Source: CAVZCC01 sp963773765 (GTDB lineage Bacteria > Actinomycetota > Acidimicrobiia > Acidimicrobiales > Microtrichaceae). Taken from it: 64,000 bases of DNA. The translations under genes and the position numbers were made by a program. Numbering within the stretch: position 1 is the stretch's first letter; the number at the start of each line of letters is the position of its first letter. Positions 34,747 through 42,302 of this stretch are shown here, piece by piece. The stretch is taken from positions 1,240,001-1,304,000 of the forward strand of contig CAVZCC010000001.1 of the NCBI GenBank assembly GCA_963773765.1, in the 5' to 3' direction. The notes beneath the pieces are model-generated. The model was not told the DNA's origin and searched no databases. It saw only the letters and a program-made list of their open reading frames with translations.

Positions 34747-36186
34747 GTGAGACGCTTCCCCGCACTCGCAGCCATGGTGGCCGGACTCGTGGTCCTGGGG
34801 GCATGTTCCGGTGCCCCCCAGGTGACCGAGACGCAGGCGAACCGCGTCTCCGCCCCGACGGCCCGGCGCGACGTGGGTCCGATCTCCAACCCCTCCGGTC
34901 TGGTGGGCTCCGAGTACGTGTTCATCGGGGTCGGCAGCCCGGAGGTGAACTCGTGGCGGACGTTCAGCTTCGCCGCCACCACCGACACCACGCTGCACGC
35001 CACGCTCGACTGGAACGAGTCCGCACCCACCGACGTGAACCTGTTCGTGCTGCGCAACGACACCACCCTGGCATGGTCCAACTCGACCGATCCGCGGCCC
35101 GAGGTGCTGGACATGGCGCTGACCCCCGGCAGCTACGAGGTGGCGGTCAAGGTCAAGACCGGCGGCACCGCGGCCTACACGATCTCGCTCGACATCGCGG
35201 GCTCCGCCACCACGCCGACCACCACACCGACCACCGAGCCGGGGACGCCGCCCACCGTCCCGCCGCCCACGACGGTCCCGCCTCCCACCACGCAGCCCCC
35301 CGCCACCGACTGGCGGCCGGACTACGCCGGTGACGTCGCACCGGGCTCGGTCCGCTGGGGCGCAGCCGTCGACGGCAACGCGGACCCGGCCAAGCACGAG
35401 GGTCCGGCCGGCCGCAGCATGGGCCTGCGGCGCACCTTCTACCAATGGTCCGACCGGGCCGGGAAGATGGCCACCGTCGCCGCCGCCGACCTGGCCGCGG
35501 GCCGCCTGCCCTGGGTGTCCACCAAGACCCCGGGTTGGGCCGCCATGGCGTCCGGCGCGCTGGACGGCGAGATCGACCAGATGATCCGTGCCCTCGACGC
35601 GGTCAACGGACCCGTCTGGCTCAGCGTGCACCACGAGCCCGAGGGCGGGGGCGGGGTCAACTCCCCCGACGACCCCGGCGGCGCCGCAGCCTGGCGGGCC
35701 ATGCAGGTGAAGGTGCGCCAGCGCATCGATGCCCTGGGTGCGGACAACATCGCCTTCGCCCCCATCCTCATGTCCTGGACCTTCAACCCGGCCTCCGGCC
35801 GCAACCCGGCCGACTGGTGGGTGACAGGCGTGTGGGACCTCGCCGGGATCGACCACTACGTCAACGACGAGTCCAAGCCGGGCATGGTGGACGGTGATTG
35901 GCTCGCCACCCGCTCCTTCTACGGAGCCCGCGGCCTGGACCTGGCGGTGGGCGAGTGGGGCAACCGAGGCACGGGCGCCCAGGCCTCGACCGAGATGCAG
36001 CAGTTCTACGACCACGCCCTCGGCTCCGCCACGGACGGCCGGGGTTCGCAGGTGGTCGGGCTGTCGTACTTCGACTCCGACCTGAACAGCCCGATGGGCG
36101 GCTGGACCCTCCAGGGCGAACCGTTGAGCCTCTTCCGTCAGCTGATCAGCGGCCAGAGCTCGCTGCTGGCCGACAGGAACGGCTGA
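34747..36186 (+). CDS. Secreted glycoside hydrolase lipoprotein (GH26-like) with pre-peptidase-type beta domain
   Basis: 479-residue lipoprotein; the signal VRRFPALAAMVAGLVVLGAC ends in a lipobox Cys. Residues about 45-155 form a PPC-like beta sandwich (WRTFSFAATTDTTLHATLDW, PTDVNLFVLRND). A Thr/Pro linker (about 158-190) leads to a TIM-barrel domain with LSVHHEPEG, acid/base Glu candidate, and LDLAVGEWGNRG, nucleophile Glu candidate, as in family 26 mannanases and related enzymes. GTG 34747 with upstream AGGAA was chosen. The polysaccharide target is unknown; the Ca-binding lipoprotein and secreted sulfatase elsewhere in the window suggest use of sulfated or complex glycans. Confidence 0.78.
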   Translation: MRRFPALAAMVAGLVVLGACSGAPQVTETQANRVSAPTARRDVGPISNPSGLVGSEYVFIGVGSPEVNSWRTFSFAATTDTTLHATLDWNESAPTDVNLFVLRNDTTLAWSNSTDPRPEVLDMALTPGSYEVAVKVKTGGTAAYTISLDIAGSATTPTTTPTTEPGTPPTVPPPTTVPPPTTQPPATDWRPDYAGDVAPGSVRWGAAVDGNADPAKHEGPAGRSMGLRRTFYQWSDRAGKMATVAAADLAAGRLPWVSTKTPGWAAMASGALDGEIDQMIRALDAVNGPVWLSVHHEPEGGGGVNSPDDPGGAAAWRAMQVKVRQRIDALGADNIAFAPILMSWTFNPASGRNPADWWVTGVWDLAGIDHYVNDESKPGMVDGDWLATRSFYGARGLDLAVGEWGNRGTGAQASTEMQQFYDHALGSATDGRGSQVVGLSYFDSDLNSPMGGWTLQGEPLSLFRQLISGQSSLLADRNG

Positions 36187-36266
36187 TCGCCGGTCAGGGC
36201 ACGCCCGGGGGGCACGCCTCGGGCCGTGCCCGGCCGACGCTCCGTTGCGCCGGGCCGGGCCCGGCA

Positions 36267-36272
36267 TAGGCT
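36267..36272 (+). promoter_or_regulatory. -10 element for leaderless DUF2752 gene
   Basis: TAGGCT ends six bases before the ATG at 36279. Confidence 0.5.
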
Positions 36273-36278
36273 GGACCG

Positions 36279-36758
36279 ATGGCGCTCGCGCATCACGACC
36301 GACCCACGGCCCAGGACACCGGAGCGGCACCCCAGGGCGGTCCCGCCCGTCCCTGGGCCAGGCCACTGGCCGTCGGTGCGGTCGCGGCATGCGGCTGCGC
36401 CGCCATCGCCCTGACCAATCCCGGCGACGACGGCGTTCCCCTGTGCTGGTCACAGGGCATCTTCGGCGTGGACTGCCCCCTCTGTGGGGGCATCCGCTGC
36501 GTCAACGCCCTCGTGCGGGGCGACTGGGGTGCGGCGGCGGACCACAACGTCCTGCTGGCCGTCGCGCTGCCGCTCGCCGCGGTGGCATGGACGGTCTGGT
36601 TGGTGCGGGCCCTGCAGGGTCAGCCGCTGCGAAGGCTCCGGCCGCCGTCGTGGGTGTGGGCCGCGGTGGTGGTGGTCCTGGTCGCGTTCACCGTGGTCCG
36701 CAACGTCGGCGGAACCGAGTGGGCGCAGTGGCTGGCGTCCGACACCTTCCGCCGCTGA
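36279..36758 (+). CDS. DUF2752 membrane protein
   Basis: 159 residues with three hydrophobic helices. The diagnostic DUF2752 motif CPLCGGIRC (about residues 65-73) lies in a loop with conserved cysteines after GVPLCWSQGIFGVD. The family is widespread in actinobacteria and has no established role; the cysteines may be redox active or bind metal. The first 27 residues are polar and precede the first helix. Confidence 0.82.
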   Translation: MALAHHDRPTAQDTGAAPQGGPARPWARPLAVGAVAACGCAAIALTNPGDDGVPLCWSQGIFGVDCPLCGGIRCVNALVRGDWGAAADHNVLLAVALPLAAVAWTVWLVRALQGQPLRRLRPPSWVWAAVVVVLVAFTVVRNVGGTEWAQWLASDTFRR

Positions 36759-36785
36759 CGGTCCATCCCTGACGACCCAGGGCGG

Positions 36786-37466
36786 TCAGGGCGTCGGGAC
36801 CGTCGGGTCCGGAGCGGTGCCGGGTGCCGAGGTGGACGGAGCCGACGTGGTCGGAGGAGCACCGTCCACGGTGGTGGGAGCCGCTCCGTCGACGCCGGGC
36901 ACCGTGGTCGTGGTCGTGGTGGTGGTCGTGGTCGTGGCCCAGTCCGGCCACGGGGCAGGAGCGTCCAGGAAGTCCAGCCGCACGGTCGCGAGCTCCAGCG
37001 GCGGCGCCGCCAGGCCCTGGCCGGACACCGATGCACCCTGGGTGGTGACGGAAGCGGACGCCACCGATCCGGCGAAGCGCAGGTTCCCGGTCGCGGGGTC
37101 CTCCATGCCGATCACGGTCAGCGTGCTGTCCTTGGCCAGCTGCACCGACAGGAAGGCCAGGCGGCCGGTGTGCCCGTCGTCGTAGGGCACCACCGACATC
37201 CCGATGGCGAACGGGTAGCGGTCCTCGTAGGAGCCGACGAAGTAGTCCCGGGCGGACACGCAGGCGTCGGTCACCGACCACCCGCCGTTGGGCAGCGACT
37301 GGGTGTTGATGGCTGCGGTGACCCGGTCGCCGTCGCACGGAACGCCGGCCGGAGGTGTCGTGCTGGTGGTCGTCGGCTCCTGGGCACCGGCGGAGGTCGC
37401 GACGACCCCGGCCCCTGCCACGAGGCCGACGGTGACGAGTGCGATGGTCAGGATGTGGCGGCGCAT
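36786..37466 (-). CDS. Secreted hypothetical protein with Thr-rich tail
   Basis: 226 residues with a signal peptide (RRHILTIALVTVGLVAGAG...TSAGA). A globular part (about residues 40-170) with two cysteine residues near DACVSARDYF is followed by a run of consecutive threonines and a Pro/Thr/Ser-rich, probably glycosylated or cell-wall spanning C-terminus. ATG 37466 is behind GGAGGA. It is convergent with the DUF2752 gene. No family was recognised. Confidence 0.65.
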   Translation of the reverse strand: MRRHILTIALVTVGLVAGAGVVATSAGAQEPTTTSTTPPAGVPCDGDRVTAAINTQSLPNGGWSVTDACVSARDYFVGSYEDRYPFAIGMSVVPYDDGHTGRLAFLSVQLAKDSTLTVIGMEDPATGNLRFAGSVASASVTTQGASVSGQGLAAPPLELATVRLDFLDAPAPWPDWATTTTTTTTTTTVPGVDGAAPTTVDGAPPTTSAPSTSAPGTAPDPTVPTP

Positions 37467-37601
37467 GATCCTCCGGAACGGGCGCGTTCAGCTTCGGGCA
37501 TCGGTGACCCACACGGTAGGGGCAATTCGACCCACGGCGGCCCGGGGCGACCCGGGCCTGAGGACCCCGACAGGAGCAGGCGCCGGGTGAGCGGGCGGTG
37601 C

Positions 37602-38120
37602 TCAGTCCAGGCGGCGGAGGCGGTCCCGGTACCGGGCGCTGCGCCGGACGTAGGACTCCACTCCCTGGTCGAAGTGGCCGGGGGTCACCGCGTCGGTGCG
37701 GATCTGGGCCGGCACACCCAACGCCATGGCGAGCGGAGGCACCACCTTGCGGTTCCCGACGAAGGCCCCGGCCCCGACGATGGCCTCCCGGCCCACCCGG
37801 GCGTCGTGCAGGACGATGGAGCCCACGCCGATCAGGGCCTTGTCCTCCACCACGCAGCCCTCCAGGTGGGCCAGGTGCCCGATGGTGACCTCGTCACCCA
37901 CCGTCGTCGGGTACACCGCGGTGGTGTGCAGCACCGCCCCGTCCTGGATGGAACAGCGTTCGCCGATGAAGATGAACCCGTCGTCACCCCGGACCACCGC
38001 CGCCGGCCACACCGAGGTGTGGGCGCCGATCACCACCGACCCGATGACCACGGCGTCGGGGTGGACGTAGGCGTCGGGGTGGATCTCGGGGACCTGCTCG
38101 CCCAGCGCGTAGACGGCCAC
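37602..38120 (-). CDS. Gamma-carbonic anhydrase-like hexapeptide-repeat protein
   Basis: 172-residue left-handed beta helix built from hexapeptide repeats (PDAVVIGSVVIGAHTSVWP, VGRE-AIVGAGAF). The three metal-ligand histidines of gamma carbonic anhydrases are present at H65, H82 and H85. Family members interconvert CO2 and bicarbonate or serve as PaaY/CaiE-type thioesterase-like proteins; the longer active-site acidic loop of Cam is not obvious, so activity is uncertain. The GTG start lies six bases after the flavin reductase stop, so the genes are probably co-transcribed. Confidence 0.85.
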   Translation of the reverse strand: MAVYALGEQVPEIHPDAYVHPDAVVIGSVVIGAHTSVWPAAVVRGDDGFIFIGERCSIQDGAVLHTTAVYPTTVGDEVTIGHLAHLEGCVVEDKALIGVGSIVLHDARVGREAIVGAGAFVGNRKVVPPLAMALGVPAQIRTDAVTPGHFDQGVESYVRRSARYRDRLRRLD

Positions 38121-38126
38121 GCCGGC

Positions 38127-38654
38127 TCAGGAGGGGACGTGGCGGCCGTAGGCGCCCTTGAAGAACAGCAACGGGCCGACATCGGCGCGGTGGACGTCCA
38201 GCGCCCGGACGAGGCCCACCACCACGGTGTGGTCACCCGCCACCACGGAGGAGTGGAGCTCGCAGTCGATGTGCGCCACCGCGCCGTGGATCAACGGCGA
38301 CCCGGTGACCGGCGCGGGGTCCCAGGTGACGCCCTCGAACTTGTCCTCCGCCTTGGAGGCGAACCGACCCGATGTCTCGTGCTGGTCCTCGGCCAGGACG
38401 CTCACGCCGAAGGTCCCCACGGCCTCCATGACCGGCCAGGTGGAGGAGGTGTTGGCCACGCAGAACCCCACGAGCGGCGGGTCGAGGGAGATGGAGAAGA
38501 ACGATCCGATGGCCAGGCCCACGGCCCGCTCGCCGTCGTGGGAGGCCACGACGGTGACACCGGTGGGAAAGTGCCCCAGCACCTTGCGGTAGAGCATGGG
38601 GTCGATCTCGATGACGGCATCGCCGCCCTCGGGCTGGGCTGCATCTGGGCTCAT
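38127..38654 (-). CDS. Flavin reductase-family protein
   Basis: 175-residue split-barrel flavin reductase. LGHFPTGVTVVASHDGERAVGLAIGSFFSISLDPPLVGF is the typical FMN-binding start (seen as HFPTGVTVVAS and SFFSISLDPPLVGF), with NTSSTWPVMEA and GDHTVVVGLV later. It would reduce FMN or FAD with NAD(P)H to supply a partner monooxygenase, though none is adjacent. It precedes the carbonic-anhydrase-like gene by six bases. The first 15 residues are unstructured. Confidence 0.88.
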   Translation of the reverse strand: MSPDAAQPEGGDAVIEIDPMLYRKVLGHFPTGVTVVASHDGERAVGLAIGSFFSISLDPPLVGFCVANTSSTWPVMEAVGTFGVSVLAEDQHETSGRFASKAEDKFEGVTWDPAPVTGSPLIHGAVAHIDCELHSSVVAGDHTVVVGLVRALDVHRADVGPLLFFKGAYGRHVPS

Positions 38655-38666
38655 GGGGCGGTGAGG

Positions 38667-39518
38667 CTACCGGCTGTGGGCTCGCTCGATCGAGAGGGTG
38701 AGTCCCTCCGATGCGGCCAGGACCTCGTCGACGCCGCGGCTGGTCGCCACGGCGCGGGCATGGGTCAGCAGTTCGTCGATCCGGACGTCGGTGTGCGACG
38801 GGTCGTGGTGGAACAGCACCAGCATCCGGGCGCCGGCCTGCACCGCCACCTCGACCGCGTAGTCCACCGTGCAGTGACCCCAGTCCGAGCGCATGGAGAA
38901 CTCGAGGTCGTCGAACTGGGCATCGTGGATCAGCACGTCCACGTCCCGGCAGAGCTCCAGCACCTCGGGGGCCACCTCGGTGGACCCCAGGCCCGGCTGC
39001 TGGTGGTCGCTCAGGTAGGCCACGGAGACGTCTCCGACCGTGATGCGGTACCCGAGGGTGGGCCCGACGTGGGGCACCCAGGCGGCACGCACCTCGGCGC
39101 CCCGGACCTCCACCGGACCGGGGACGGTGTCGTGGAAGGTGACCTCGCCGGGCAGGTCGTCGATCCCGACCGGGAAGTAGGGCGGCGAGATGAAGCAGCG
39201 CACCGCCTCCTCCAGGTCCATGCCCTCCTGCGCGGGCGCGAACAGGTCCAGGTGCGCGCCGGGTGCCAGCAGGGGCGAGAAGAACGGGATGCCCTGCACG
39301 TGGTCCCAGTGCAGGTGGGTGACCAGCGCGGTGCCCCGGAACGGCTCGTCGAAGGGCCGGTTCAGCCCGAAGAACCGGAGGCCGGTGCCCAGGTCCAGGA
39401 TGATCGGGTCGTGCTCGTCGGATTCGATGACCACGCACGAGGTGTTGCCGCCGTACCGGGCCACGCTCTCGCACGAGCACGGCGTCGAGCCCCGTACACC
39501 GAAGAACGTGACGTTCAG
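38667..39518 (-). CDS. MBL-fold metal-dependent hydrolase
   Basis: Metallo-beta-lactamase-fold protein with VTHLHWDHVQG (HxHxDH), later ligands in SDHQQP and LIHDAQF, and LVLFHHDPSHTD. The family N-terminal strand NVTFFGVRGSTPC is encoded upstream of the only conventional start (GTG 39464); to include it translation must begin at a CTG at 39518, which has AGGGGGG just upstream. That longer form is reported. Related proteins are cyclic-nucleotide phosphodiesterase or PqqB-like. It is in line with the flavin reductase gene. Confidence 0.72.
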   Translation of the reverse strand: MNVTFFGVRGSTPCSCESVARYGGNTSCVVIESDEHDPIILDLGTGLRFFGLNRPFDEPFRGTALVTHLHWDHVQGIPFFSPLLAPGAHLDLFAPAQEGMDLEEAVRCFISPPYFPVGIDDLPGEVTFHDTVPGPVEVRGAEVRAAWVPHVGPTLGYRITVGDVSVAYLSDHQQPGLGSTEVAPEVLELCRDVDVLIHDAQFDDLEFSMRSDWGHCTVDYAVEVAVQAGARMLVLFHHDPSHTDVRIDELLTHARAVATSRGVDEVLAASEGLTLSIERAHSR

Positions 39519-39649
39519 CTCGAGCCCCCCTGATCGTGCCGGACCGGCCCCTACCTGCCGTCCGGGTGTGTGAACAGTAAGTGAACCGTCTTCCCCTTGG
39601 CCTCAAGTGTGACCGATATCTCCCCGCCCATGGTCGTTCTCGGCACGGG

Positions 39650-39655
39650 TAGGGT
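39650..39655 (+). promoter_or_regulatory. -10 element for leaderless thioredoxin-fusion gene
   Basis: TAGGGT ends six bases before the GTG at 39662, identifying the start of the two-gene selenoprotein unit. Confidence 0.5.
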
Positions 39656-39661
39656 TCCGCG

Positions 39662-41149
39662 GTGACCACGGAGGCGTCCGCGCCCACCGAAGCGAGGCCG
39701 GAGCACGGCCTGCCGGACGGCCTGGTGGCGGTCCTCAAGCGTGACTGTCCCACCTGCACCATGGTGGCGGAGGTGGTGGCCACCCTCGCCGACCAGGACG
39801 GGTGCACAGTGCTCTCCCAGGACGACCCGTCGTTCCCGGACGGCCTGGCCGGAACCGTGGACGACACCGACCTGACCCGCTCGTACCTCCTGGGCATCGA
39901 TGCCGTGCCCACGTTGCTCCGCCTGGACGGGGGCATGGAGACGGCCCGCCTGGAGGGGTGGGACCGCGACGCCTGGCGGGAGTTCACCGGCCGTCCCGAC
40001 CTGGGCGAGGGACTGCCGGAGTACCGGCCCGGCTGCGGCTCGCTGTCGGTCGACCCCACCCGGACCGACGAGCTCCGGGTCCGCTTCGAGGGCCACCGCC
40101 TGGCCAGCCGCCGGATCCACGTCGCGCTGCTCGAGGACGAGATGGAGGCCATGTACGACCGGGGCTGGACCGACGGCCTGCCGGTCGTTCCGCCGACCCC
40201 GGCGCGGGTGCTGCGCATGCTGGAGGGCACCGACCGCGACCCGGACGACCCGGTCGCCGTCGTCCCGCCCGACCTGGTGCCCTGCACGGTGGAGAAGGTG
40301 GCGGTCAACGCCGTGATGGCCGGCTGCCTGCCCGAGTACCTGCCGGTGGTGCTGGCCGCGGTCGAGGCTGCCTGCACCGACGAGTTCAACATGCACGGCC
40401 TCCTGGCCACCACCTGGTTCTCCGGCCCGATGGTGGTGGTGAACGGGCCGGTCGCCGGACGCATCGGCATGAACTGGGGCATCAACGCCATGGGCCAGGG
40501 GAACCGCGCCAATGCCACGATCGGCCGGGCGCTGCAGTTGGTGGTGCGCAACGTGGGTGGCGGTCGGCCCGGTGCGGTGGACCGCTCCACCTTGGGCAAC
40601 CCCGGCAAGTACACGTTCTGCTTCGCGGAGGCACCGGTGGCCGGGCTCCCCGACGGTCCACCGTGGCCGGCCCAGGCCACCGAATCGGGGATCGACCCCC
40701 ACGACAGCTCCGTCACGCTGTTCGCGGCGGAGGGGGTACGGGGTTTCGTGGACCAGCTGTCACGGGAGCCGGAGTCGTTGGCCCGCGGGTTCGCCGCCGT
40801 GCTGCGCAGCGTGCCCCACCCCAAGCTGGCCCTCGCCTTCGACGCCGCCGTGGTGCTCAGCCCGGAGCACCTCCGGGTGTTCCGGGAGGGTGGGTGGACC
40901 AAGCAGGACCTTCGGGACCGGCTCCGGGAGCTGACCATGTACCAGCCGGGTGAGCTCACCCGGGGCGCCGCCGGCATGGCCGAGGGCATGCCGGACGGCT
41001 TCGACACCGTCGAGTTGCCCAAGTTCCGCGACGGCGGGCTGTTGCTGTTCCACGCCGGGGGCGGCGCCGGGCTGTTCTCGGCCGTGATCGGTGGCTGGGC
41101 CTCCGGCTCCATGGGCAGCCAGCCCGTCACCCGTAGGATCGGCCCATGA
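39662..41149 (+). CDS. Thioredoxin-like domain fused to a UGSC-associated domain
   Basis: 495-residue cytosolic protein encoded immediately before the UGSC selenoprotein. Residues about 18-110 look like a thioredoxin fold with redox motif C29-P-T-C32 and cis-Pro region AVPTLLRLDGG. Residues about 155-495 form a second domain beginning GWTDGLPVVPPTPARVLRML, with conserved cysteines in LVPCTVEK, VMAGCLPEY and EAACTDEF, and Gly/Asn-rich GRIGMNWGINAMGQGN. The stop overlaps the selenoprotein start (ATGA), so the two proteins are made in equal amounts and probably form a complex or redox relay. The biochemical reaction is unknown; an analogy with the multi-component glycine/betaine reductases, which also use Trx and a UxxCxxC protein, is inference. 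Confidence 0.75.
   Translation: MTTEASAPTEARPEHGLPDGLVAVLKRDCPTCTMVAEVVATLADQDGCTVLSQDDPSFPDGLAGTVDDTDLTRSYLLGIDAVPTLLRLDGGMETARLEGWDRDAWREFTGRPDLGEGLPEYRPGCGSLSVDPTRTDELRVRFEGHRLASRRIHVALLEDEMEAMYDRGWTDGLPVVPPTPARVLRMLEGTDRDPDDPVAVVPPDLVPCTVEKVAVNAVMAGCLPEYLPVVLAAVEAACTDEFNMHGLLATTWFSGPMVVVNGPVAGRIGMNWGINAMGQGNRANATIGRALQLVVRNVGGGRPGAVDRSTLGNPGKYTFCFAEAPVAGLPDGPPWPAQATESGIDPHDSSVTLFAAEGVRGFVDQLSREPESLARGFAAVLRSVPHPKLALAFDAAVVLSPEHLRVFREGGWTKQDLRDRLRELTMYQPGELTRGAAGMAEGMPDGFDTVELPKFRDGGLLLFHAGGGAGLFSAVIGGWASGSMGSQPVTRRIGP
41134..41139 (+). promoter_or_regulatory. Internal -10 element for the selenoprotein gene
   Basis: TAGGAT lies inside the upstream gene and ends six bases before the ATG at 41146, so the selenoprotein may also have its own leaderless transcript. 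Confidence 0.4.
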
Positions 41150-41670
41150 CCGACGGCCGGATCGTCCTGGACCCCACCGGTGAGCTGTCACCGGACACCC
41201 ACGAGCGGACCGCCCGGCCCGACTCGCTGGAGGGCCTGACGGTCGGCCTGCTGGACATCACCAAGGCCCGCGGTGACGTGTTCCTGGACCAGCTGGACCG
41301 GCGCCTCACCGAGCGGGGCCTGAGCACCCGCCGCTACGCCAAGCCCACCTTCACCAAGCCGGCGCCGCTGGACCTCCGCCAGGAGATCGCCGAGCAGTGC
41401 CACGTCGTGATCGAGGCGCTGGCCGATTGAGGCAGCTGCACGTCGTGCAGTGTGCACGACATCGCAGACCTGGAACGACGGGGGGTGCCCGGGGTGTTCG
41501 TCGCCTCCACCGAGTTCGTCGGGGCCGCTGACGCGCAGATCGCCGCGGTGGGTGTGGACACGGCGCGTGTGTTCGTACCCCATCCGATCCAGGACCGGAC
41601 CGACGACGAGCTCCGCTCCCTCGCCGACGACGCCGTCGACCAGATCCTGGCCGCGCTCACCTCGTCCTGA
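41146..41670 (+). CDS. UGSC-motif selenoprotein (in-frame UGA read as selenocysteine)
   Basis: 174-residue protein interrupted by one in-frame TGA at 41428-41430. Reading it as selenocysteine gives A-D-U95-G-S-C98-T-S-C101-S-V-H-D, the UGSC motif of a known prokaryotic selenoprotein family, inside the longer UxxCxxC pattern also found in glycine reductase subunit GrdB. Both sides are conserved: N-terminal GLLDITKARGDVFLDQLDRRL and C-terminal GVPGVFVASTEFVGAAD, HPIQDRTDDEL. An 8-bp SECIS-like hairpin follows the UGA at the proper distance. The start overlaps the stop of the thioredoxin-fusion gene. Selenocysteine-insertion genes (selA, selB, selC, selD) are not in this window and must be elsewhere for this reading to hold. 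Confidence 0.85.
41428..41430 (+). other. Selenocysteine UGA codon
   Basis: In-frame TGA followed at once by codons for G-S-C-T-S-C. The frame is open for 94 codons before and 79 after it, with family-like sequence on both sides. Confidence 0.82.
41442..41460 (+). promoter_or_regulatory. Bacterial SECIS-like hairpin
   Basis: GTCGTGCA (41442-41449), loop GTG (41450-41452) and TGCACGAC (41453-41460) form a perfect 8-bp stem. The loop begins with G and lies 19 bases after the UGA, within the range known for bacterial SECIS elements (about 16-37 bases) and with the G in the first loop positions needed by SelB. Confidence 0.7.
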
Positions 41671-41748
41671 GGGATCCCGTCGCGATGAGTTCGCGATGCT
41701 GGCTCCGTCCACACGAGTGACGAACGTGCTCGCCACCAGGAGGTCCCG

Positions 41749-42168
41749 ATGTCCCTGTACCCATACCTGTTCTTCTCCGGCACCGCCCGCGAGGCCATGA
41801 CGCGCTACCAGGCCGTGCTCGGCGGAGAGCTCGAGATCATGGCGGCGTCCGAGATCCCCGAGGGTGAGGATCCGGGCATGGAGATGGCCCCGGACGCGGT
41901 GATGCACGCAGCGCTCACCCTGCCCGACGGATCGATGATCATGGGCTCGGACGACCCGACCGGCGACGGCGGCGGCGTGAAGGGCGTGGCACTCCACCTC
42001 AGCTACGAGGACCTCGACGAGGTACGCCGGGCCTTCGATGCACTGGCCGACGGCGGCGAGGTGCAGATGCCGCTCGAGCCGGTGTTCTGGTCTCCGCTGT
42101 TCGGGGCGTGCGTGGACCGCTTCGGCGTGTCATGGATGCTCAGCGGTGAGACCGAGGAGCAGGGCTGA
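41749..42168 (+). CDS. VOC-family protein, PhnB-like
   Basis: 139-residue vicinal-oxygen-chelate fold protein. YPYLFFSGTAREAMTRYQAVLGGELEIM is the typical first beta-alpha-beta module (read as LFFSGTAREAM and YQAVLGGELE); HLSYEDLDEVRRAFDAL and FWSPLFGACVDRFGVSWML follow. PhnB-like members are common and mostly of unknown function. ATG 41749 has AGGAGGT directly upstream. It is not coupled to the selenoprotein gene (78-base gap). A 20-bp hairpin follows. Confidence 0.87.
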   Translation: MSLYPYLFFSGTAREAMTRYQAVLGGELEIMAASEIPEGEDPGMEMAPDAVMHAALTLPDGSMIMGSDDPTGDGGGVKGVALHLSYEDLDEVRRAFDALADGGEVQMPLEPVFWSPLFGACVDRFGVSWMLSGETEEQG

Positions 42169-42209
42169 TTCGGTCGCAGCGGCAACGACGTGTCAGGAGT
42201 GGGTGAGTC

Positions 42210-42260
42210 CCGAACTTGTAGGGATCCGGCCTGTCGAGGACCGGATCCCTACAAGTTCGG
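42210..42260. terminator. 20-bp perfect hairpin between convergent genes
   Basis: Arms 42210-42229 and 42241-42260 (CCGAACTTGTAGGGATCCGG and its complement) flank an 11-base loop. It lies between the convergent VOC and mutY genes, consistent with a bidirectional terminator. No U-tract is seen and the sequence does not match the other dispersed palindrome. Confidence 0.65.
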
Positions 42261-42302
42261 AAGATCGGCGGGAGATCGCACCGATGTGCCTGCTCGCCGA
42301 GC

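Noticed and set aside
36895..36945. GGTCGTGGTCGTG-type repeat as a regulatory array
   Set aside because: It is the threonine-codon run inside the secreted protein on the minus strand.
38233..41130. Minus-strand open frame of 965 codons across the thioredoxin-fusion gene
   Set aside because: Shadow of real genes on both strands with low-complexity product.
41428..41430. The TGA as an ordinary stop giving a 94-residue protein and a separate 72-residue gene
   Set aside because: Same frame, no ribosome binding site for the second piece, family-like sequence on both sides, UGSC motif and a SECIS hairpin all favour selenocysteine.
41436..41450. Alternative hairpin CTGCAC-GTC-GTGCAG as the SECIS
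   Set aside because: Its loop is only 11 bases from the UGA, too close, and the stem is shorter than the 8-bp stem at 41442-41460.
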